From NCBI GenBank assembly GCA_964411505.1, contig CAYPLH010000029.1, positions 1 through 48,879 on the forward strand: a DNA stretch of 48,879 nt. Direction: 5' to 3'. Under the pieces are notes generated by a model. The model ran no database searches and had not been told where the DNA came from. It worked only from the letters and a program-made list of their open reading frames with translations. Position numbers and translations under genes: made by a program. This DNA is from CAYPLH01 sp964411505 (lineage in GTDB: Bacteria > Bacillota > Clostridia > CAYPLH01 > DUMO01). This document shows positions 44,766 through 48,879 of the stretch, one piece after another; the stretch's first letter is position 1; each line of letters starts with the position of its first letter.

Positions 44766-45577
44766 TTATTATAAGCGGAAACCCAGTAGATATAAATACA
44801 TTTGCAGCTGATTATCCAACGGGATCAGTTGAGCTTGAAACCTTAAACAGACTGGTGTCTAGCAGTTTCACTTACCGCTACGTGACCCCCGAGCAATTAA
44901 AATTTGAGCTTTTGCTAAGGAAAAATATTGTTGAAGCATCCATAGCCCTTTACCGAAGCCGCTTTTCATTTGAAACCTTCCGCAATTCAAGATGTAATCC
45001 AAAATATTGGGAGCGCACCAACAATGGGGGTTTTTTATCAAATCCTGACCTTTCATCGTATGAAGCGATAGTTGATATTTATAGAGATGGTAGAAGATAT
45101 GGTACTGAGTGCGCAACAGCAATGGTAATAGTATTCTTCGGTGCTTTGACTGAAACTTTTTCTGAAAAGCTTTTTAATACGCTTTTCCCCAAAATATATT
45201 TGATGGATTGGCAGAATCTTGACCCAGCTCTGGGGATCAGATCCTATAGTAGCATCCCCGACATGCTCCCAGGTGATTGCTTGTATATTAAGAACCCAGA
45301 TGTCGATCCTCTAACTCCCCAATGGCAGGGAGAAAATATTATTGACCTTGGAAATGGTCGATATTATGGTCATGGAATCGGCATCCATCCTGTTGAAGGC
45401 TTTATAGAAGCTTTGAACCAAAATCGAATAGAAGGCTCACAAACTTCAGCTTATCTTTTGGATTCAGCGACAAGGCCTGATTTTAACAGCTTAGGTGACG
45501 AATACTACAACTTTGATTCAAGGCTTTATATGAGGTTTTATAAACATGGTAATATTAACACTGTGAATACGCACTAA
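44762..45577 (+). CDS. tgl: Protein-glutamine gamma-glutamyltransferase (spore coat transglutaminase)
   Basis: A 271-residue protein matching Bacillus subtilis Tgl along its length. ECATAMVIVFF holds the nucleophile C117 (C116 in B. subtilis). GDCLYIKNPDVDP and WQGENII carry the acidic residue E191, and YGHGIGI the histidine H204. The end (SAYLLDSATRPDF) also matches, followed by a 30-residue extension. Tgl cross-links glutamine and lysine side chains in coat proteins such as GerQ late in sporulation. This shows that the host forms spores. AGGAGG lies about nine bases before the ATG. Confidence 0.9.
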   Translation: MIIISGNPVDINTFAADYPTGSVELETLNRLVSSSFTYRYVTPEQLKFELLLRKNIVEASIALYRSRFSFETFRNSRCNPKYWERTNNGGFLSNPDLSSYEAIVDIYRDGRRYGTECATAMVIVFFGALTETFSEKLFNTLFPKIYLMDWQNLDPALGIRSYSSIPDMLPGDCLYIKNPDVDPLTPQWQGENIIDLGNGRYYGHGIGIHPVEGFIEALNQNRIEGSQTSAYLLDSATRPDFNSLGDEYYNFDSRLYMRFYKHGNINTVNTH

Positions 45578-45593
45578 ACCCACTGTGTGCGAT

Positions 45594-45626
45594 AGTTTAG
45601 CCCCCAACATAAGCAGGGGGCTAACT
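45594..45626 (+). terminator. Hairpin after tgl, terminator-like without T-tract
   Basis: AGTTTAGCCCCC and GGGGGCTAACT flank a ten-base loop; the GC-rich stem is strong. The bases after it (ACATCTA) are not a T-run, so termination is only probable. It lies 17 bases after the tgl stop, in the region convergent with the Gfo/Idh gene. Confidence 0.5.
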
Positions 45627-45749
45627 ACATCTAAAAATTCTCATGAAATTTCGATAGACAAATTAAATTTATTACAGGACGTAAACATAAACTTTTATAA
45701 TATTTTTATTACGTTTTATATGTTTTACGTAACGGCTTTAAAAATCATA

Positions 45750-46853
45750 TCATTCATCCAATTGGCCATATAATAGACCAATCGGCAGAGGGTCAGGTCT
45801 TTTACATGTACTTTTGACATTATAATGTTGTCCACTTGAAGATGCATCATGAAAACCATGCATAAGGTCAAGAACATGGTATGCCATTTCCCCGTTTGCT
45901 CTATGCTGCCTTCCGCTTTGGATTGCATATGCCATATCCGCTACCCCGATGCACCTGCTGTTTTGTGCATACTCAAACATAAGAGGTATGTCATTCCATT
46001 CTTTTGTTCTACTCTTTCTGTACTTCACAGGTCCGCCAAATGTATTTGGGTCAGGTACACTTAAGCTTCCTTCGCTACCATAGACTTCAATGAAGGGTAG
46101 ATTTGCGCCCCATACATCAAAACTCGTAATAATCGTTCCTATCGCTCCATTTTCAAAATCCATAACTCCTGCTATATGAGTTGGAACATCAACCTTTATT
46201 TTTGTTCCCTTTTTAGGTTCACTGTTTATAGTCCTCTCATCAAAAGTAATCCTAGCAGAGCCTGTTACCCGTTTTACCGGTCCCATAAGCGAAACAAGAG
46301 CAGTAAGATAATAAGGACCCATATCGAACATGGGACCACCGCCATTTTTGTAATAAAACTCAGGATCCGGATGCCAGCCTTCATGCCCATGGTTCATCAT
46401 AAAAGCAGTTGCTCCAATCGGTTCACCAATCCAGCCATCATCAATAAGTTTTCTGCATGTTTGTATACCCGCGCCTAGAAACGTATCTGGCGCACTTCCT
46501 ACTCTTAGCCCCTTTTCTCGTGCTGTTTCAAGGATTTTTAGGCCATCCTCTCTAGTTACAGCAAGAGGTTTTTCCCCATGCACATGCTTTCCCGCGTTTA
46601 GTGCTGCCATTGCAACATCGGCATGTGCAAGCGGTATTGTAAGGTTGATTACAATTTCAATCTCCGGATCTGCCAACAATTCCTCAACTGAACATGCTTT
46701 AGGGATTCCAAACTCTTCTGCCTTCGCCTTTGCTCTTTCCGGAATAATATCTGCGCATGCAACAATATCTAAGACCTCAAACACATTACCGTTTTTAAAA
46801 TAGATACTGCTGATATTGCCACAGCCTATAATCCCCGTTTTTACTTTTCTCAT
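45750..46853 (-). CDS. Gfo/Idh/MocA-family oxidoreductase (second)
   Basis: A 367-residue NAD(P)-dependent sugar oxidoreductase. The Rossmann start is VKTGIIGCGNISSIYF. HGEKPLAV carries the EKP lysine. GGGPMFDMGPYYL occupies the usual active-site loop, with tyrosine where many members have histidine. The frame opens at an ATG at 46868 that is part of the ATGGAGG ribosome site, so I set the start at the ATG at 46853. It directly follows the ThuA-like gene, and both lie behind the LacI-type gene, suggesting one regulated unit for a sugar acid or disaccharide. Confidence 0.87.
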   Translation of the reverse strand: MRKVKTGIIGCGNISSIYFKNGNVFEVLDIVACADIIPERAKAKAEEFGIPKACSVEELLADPEIEIVINLTIPLAHADVAMAALNAGKHVHGEKPLAVTREDGLKILETAREKGLRVGSAPDTFLGAGIQTCRKLIDDGWIGEPIGATAFMMNHGHEGWHPDPEFYYKNGGGPMFDMGPYYLTALVSLMGPVKRVTGSARITFDERTINSEPKKGTKIKVDVPTHIAGVMDFENGAIGTIITSFDVWGANLPFIEVYGSEGSLSVPDPNTFGGPVKYRKSRTKEWNDIPLMFEYAQNSRCIGVADMAYAIQSGRQHRANGEMAYHVLDLMHGFHDASSSGQHYNVKSTCKRPDPLPIGLLYGQLDE

Positions 46854-46868
46854 ATTCTCAACCTCCAT

Positions 46869-47594
46869 TTAAAATGATATTTTTAAATTATTGATTGCTT
46901 TACTCATATCAGATTTTTCTGCTAATGCGATTTTTTTACCTTCAGCTGCCCATAATAGTCCACGTTTCATTGTCTCAAGAGCTGGTTCTATGTCAAAAAC
47001 ATCAGCATGGTGTCCAAGTGAAGAGTAAAACACTCGACCTTTTCCCCATCTTTTTGTCCACAATACCGGAACATCAACCTGCCCGTTTGTCGCGTGTGGA
47101 CCTTCAAAAGTTGGGAAACGTGTGGTTGCAAGAACTTCAATTGCTGGATCTACATGAACATAGTACTGCTCACTGGTTACCATAAAATCGTCAATTCCTT
47201 CCACTATGGGACTAGAACCCCTTTTTATGTTAACCATATACTGAACTTCGGCACCACCAGGATGAGACACCCACTGACCACCCGTCATAAATTGCCATTG
47301 TACACAATTTCTGAATGCATCACACATACCTCCGTGACAACCAGCAATTCCGGTACCTAGCGCTACTGCTTCTAACACCGGGTTAAACTGCTCCTTTTTG
47401 ATTTCTCCCATGGTCCATACAGGTATTATGAGGTCTAATCCTTTAAGCTTTTCGACATCAAGAAAAGAATCCAATGTATCAGATACCTCAACATCAAATT
47501 CTTCTTTTTCCAGCACATCTTTAAACAGCTGTGATACCTTTACTGGCTCATGCCCATGCCAACCCCCATGTACTATAAGTGCCTTTCTTTTCAT
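46869..47594 (-). CDS. ThuA-like domain protein
   Basis: A 241-residue protein of the ThuA family (class I glutamine amidotransferase-like fold). Landmarks are ALIVHGGWHGHEP at the start, GIAGCHGGMCDAF and GKGRVFYSSLGHHADVF. ThuA and ThuB (a Gfo/Idh protein) of Rhizobium act in trehalose and maltitol/sucrose use by 3-keto formation. The same pairing with a Gfo/Idh gene is seen here, so a 3-keto-disaccharide role is inferred. The frame begins at an ATG at 47606 directly touching AGGGAG; the ATG at 47594 is more plausible although its spacing is 12 bases. Confidence 0.82.
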   Translation of the reverse strand: MKRKALIVHGGWHGHEPVKVSQLFKDVLEKEEFDVEVSDTLDSFLDVEKLKGLDLIIPVWTMGEIKKEQFNPVLEAVALGTGIAGCHGGMCDAFRNCVQWQFMTGGQWVSHPGGAEVQYMVNIKRGSSPIVEGIDDFMVTSEQYYVHVDPAIEVLATTRFPTFEGPHATNGQVDVPVLWTKRWGKGRVFYSSLGHHADVFDIEPALETMKRGLLWAAEGKKIALAEKSDMSKAINNLKISF

Positions 47595-47708
47595 AAAAAA
47601 CTTCATCTCCCTGTTATGTATTTCTAACTATACCAAATTAAATAAATCCTGCGTATCTATCGCAAAACCAATGAGGTGATTTGCTTTTAAATACACTAAT
47701 TTATATAC

Positions 47709-48725
47709 TCAGTATAAATTATCAACTTTATTATAAACAGATTTCCGTATACTTAGCTCTGTTTCAATAAAAACCTCAAAGCTTTCGTTGCTGTTTTGAA
47801 TCATATTGATATATTTTTCTGCACACCTTTTACCCATTTCATAAAAAGGTATTCTGACACTTGTCATCTGAGGTTCTACAATAGTGCATATGTCAGAATC
47901 GTCATAACCTATAATTGATATATCACATGGAATTTTCAATCCCCGCTCTTTTGCACTCTGAATGAATCCTGCTGCCATGCGATCATTAGAGGCAAGGATT
48001 GCAGAAGGTAACTTTGGCTCTTTAAACAATTCGATTCCCGCCTCATAACCACTTTTCTTACCGTAATTGCCCTTCAGCATCCAACTTTGTACTATTTTTA
48101 GTCCAAACTCATCCATAGCCTTCTGAAAGCCTTTCTCACGGTCTATACTATTAGTGAAGTAATCCGGTCCATTTAAGAATCCAATTTCCCTATGTCCCAA
48201 TTCTACCAAAAACTTAACTGCATTATAGCTTCCTGATATATTATCAGCATCAATAAAACTAATTCCAGAGCTTGGGATATAGTTGTTTATAAGGCAAAAC
48301 ATGCAACCTTTTTCTTTTAAATTAATCAACTCAAGGTCATCTCGGCGCGTACCTAGTAAAATACACCCATCTGTCCTTCCATCCCTAAAATAGTCAATAT
48401 AGCTATCTCCTGGCGTATGTAAACTTAATAGAAGACCAAGACCATTCTTCTTCAACACTTCCCCTATCCCACTTAGTATTTCAGAAAAATAAAAAACCGA
48501 GAAAATGTGAACATTGGGTATATATGGAATAACAACAGCAATATTTCCGCTTTTACCATGCACAAAATTACTGGCTATAAGATTAGGATGATAATCCAGT
48601 TCCTCAGCGGCTCGTAACACCTTATTTCGTGTATCATTTGAAACCAGCTCACTATTGTTAAAAACACGTGATACAGTGGCTCCAGAAACACCAGCCTTTT
48701 TTGCAACATCATTTCTGGTAGAAAT
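47709..48725 (-). CDS. LacI-family transcriptional repressor with apparent ATT start codon
   Basis: A 338-residue repressor. The helix-turn-helix (RNDVAKKAGVSGATVSRVF, then the hinge VLRAAEELDYHPN) is intact and is followed by a complete sugar-binding domain ending near LSIRKSVYNKV. The first ordinary start codon in frame is GTG at 48620, which would remove the recognition helices. Upstream of the helix-turn-helix an in-frame TGA lies at 48732-48734, and no ATG, GTG or TTG occurs between it and the domain. ATT at 48723-48725 follows an excellent AAGGGGTGA ribosome site by six bases and would give MSTRNDVAKKAG, a normal LacI start. It likely represses the ThuA/Gfo genes and itself. Confidence 0.8.
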   Translation of the reverse strand: MSTRNDVAKKAGVSGATVSRVFNNSELVSNDTRNKVLRAAEELDYHPNLIASNFVHGKSGNIAVVIPYIPNVHIFSVFYFSEILSGIGEVLKKNGLGLLLSLHTPGDSYIDYFRDGRTDGCILLGTRRDDLELINLKEKGCMFCLINNYIPSSGISFIDADNISGSYNAVKFLVELGHREIGFLNGPDYFTNSIDREKGFQKAMDEFGLKIVQSWMLKGNYGKKSGYEAGIELFKEPKLPSAILASNDRMAAGFIQSAKERGLKIPCDISIIGYDDSDICTIVEPQMTSVRIPFYEMGKRCAEKYINMIQNSNESFEVFIETELSIRKSVYNKVDNLY

Positions 48726-48746
48726 AATAACTCACCCCTTTGTATG

Positions 48747-48758
48747 TACACGCGTTCA
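48747..48758. promoter_or_regulatory. Operator-like CGCG palindrome at the LacI gene promoter
   Basis: On the minus strand TGAACGCGTGTA is a near-palindrome with the central CG typical of LacI/GalR-family operators. It starts at the last base of the -10 element and covers the expected transcription start. A bound repressor would block the promoter, so autorepression is inferred. Confidence 0.6.
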
Positions 48759-48786
48759 TTATATAAGATATGATTCTAGATGTCAA
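48758..48786 (-). promoter_or_regulatory. Consensus sigma-A promoter of the LacI-type gene
   Basis: TTGACA (48781-48786) and TATAAT (48758-48763) match the consensus exactly and are 17 bases apart. The predicted start lies near 48751, giving a leader of about 25 bases before the ATT codon. This is by far the strongest promoter match seen in the window. Confidence 0.85.
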
Positions 48787-48879
48787 CTTGTTTTGGAAAA
48801 AACTATTTGATAAATCAATAATATTGTTACTATTCACAGCCCCCTTAAAAAAGAGAATGCAGAACAAGGCTAATTTTTA

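Overview
The window is AT-rich DNA from a spore-forming member of the Firmicutes, most likely Clostridia. The evidence is strong AGGAGG-type ribosome sites, low-GC codon use, YesM/YesN- and YesS-type regulators, LplB/YtcP-type ABC importers and a tgl spore-coat transglutaminase gene. I cannot name a species from sequence alone. No rRNA, tRNA, CRISPR array, phage or conjugative gene was seen.

Layout. (1) 1-2.4 kb: four small housekeeping or unknown genes on the minus strand (DUF3810 metallopeptidase-like, DUF2752, zinc-ribbon/CD225 membrane protein, one unknown). (2) 2.6-26.1 kb, minus strand: a long run of catabolic genes. In transcription order these are a GH127-like glycosidase, amidohydrolase, two sugar isomerase-like TIM barrels, a sulfatase, a YesM/YesN two-component pair, a binding lipoprotein, DegT-type PLP enzyme, creatininase-like hydrolase, a third TIM barrel, two ABC permeases, a second binding lipoprotein, a BchC-like dehydrogenase, a URO-D-family protein and a CehA/McbA-type metallohydrolase. 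A 5'-truncated group II intron lies between the second permease and its binding protein. (3) 26.1-29.8 kb: a membrane-bound AraC-type regulator gene between two inverted copies of one promoter region, with a MITE-like repeat and a partial copy. (4) 29.8-42.0 kb, plus strand: a second arm with a repeat lipoprotein, two permeases, a binding lipoprotein, a CBM9-like lipoprotein, an exo-rhamnogalacturonan-lyase-like (PcRGLX/YetA) lipoprotein, a Gfo/Idh oxidoreductase, and paralogues of the BchC-like dehydrogenase and DegT enzyme. (5) 42.1-43.6 kb: a second sulfatase. (6) 43.8-45.6 kb: an unknown gene plus tgl. (7) 45.7-48.8 kb: a LacI-type regulator with a Gfo/Idh oxidoreductase and a ThuA-like protein. 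The LacI gene appears to start at a rare ATT codon and has a consensus promoter with an operator-like palindrome on it.

How the genes may work together (inference). Surface lipoproteins would bind and partly cleave a polysaccharide, and two ABC importers would take up oligomers. Cytoplasmic enzymes without signal peptides would then remove sulfate, cleave glycosidic bonds and oxidise or rearrange the sugars. The glycan is unknown; GH127 and PcRGLX relationships point toward an arabinose- or rhamnogalacturonan-like structure, and the sulfatases toward a sulfated one. The set of BchC-like dehydrogenase, DegT enzyme, creatininase, URO-D-like, CehA-like, Gfo/Idh and TIM-barrel proteins matches no pathway I can name and is the best candidate for an undescribed system. 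The two arms share a promoter and paralogous genes, so they look like one regulon built partly by duplication.
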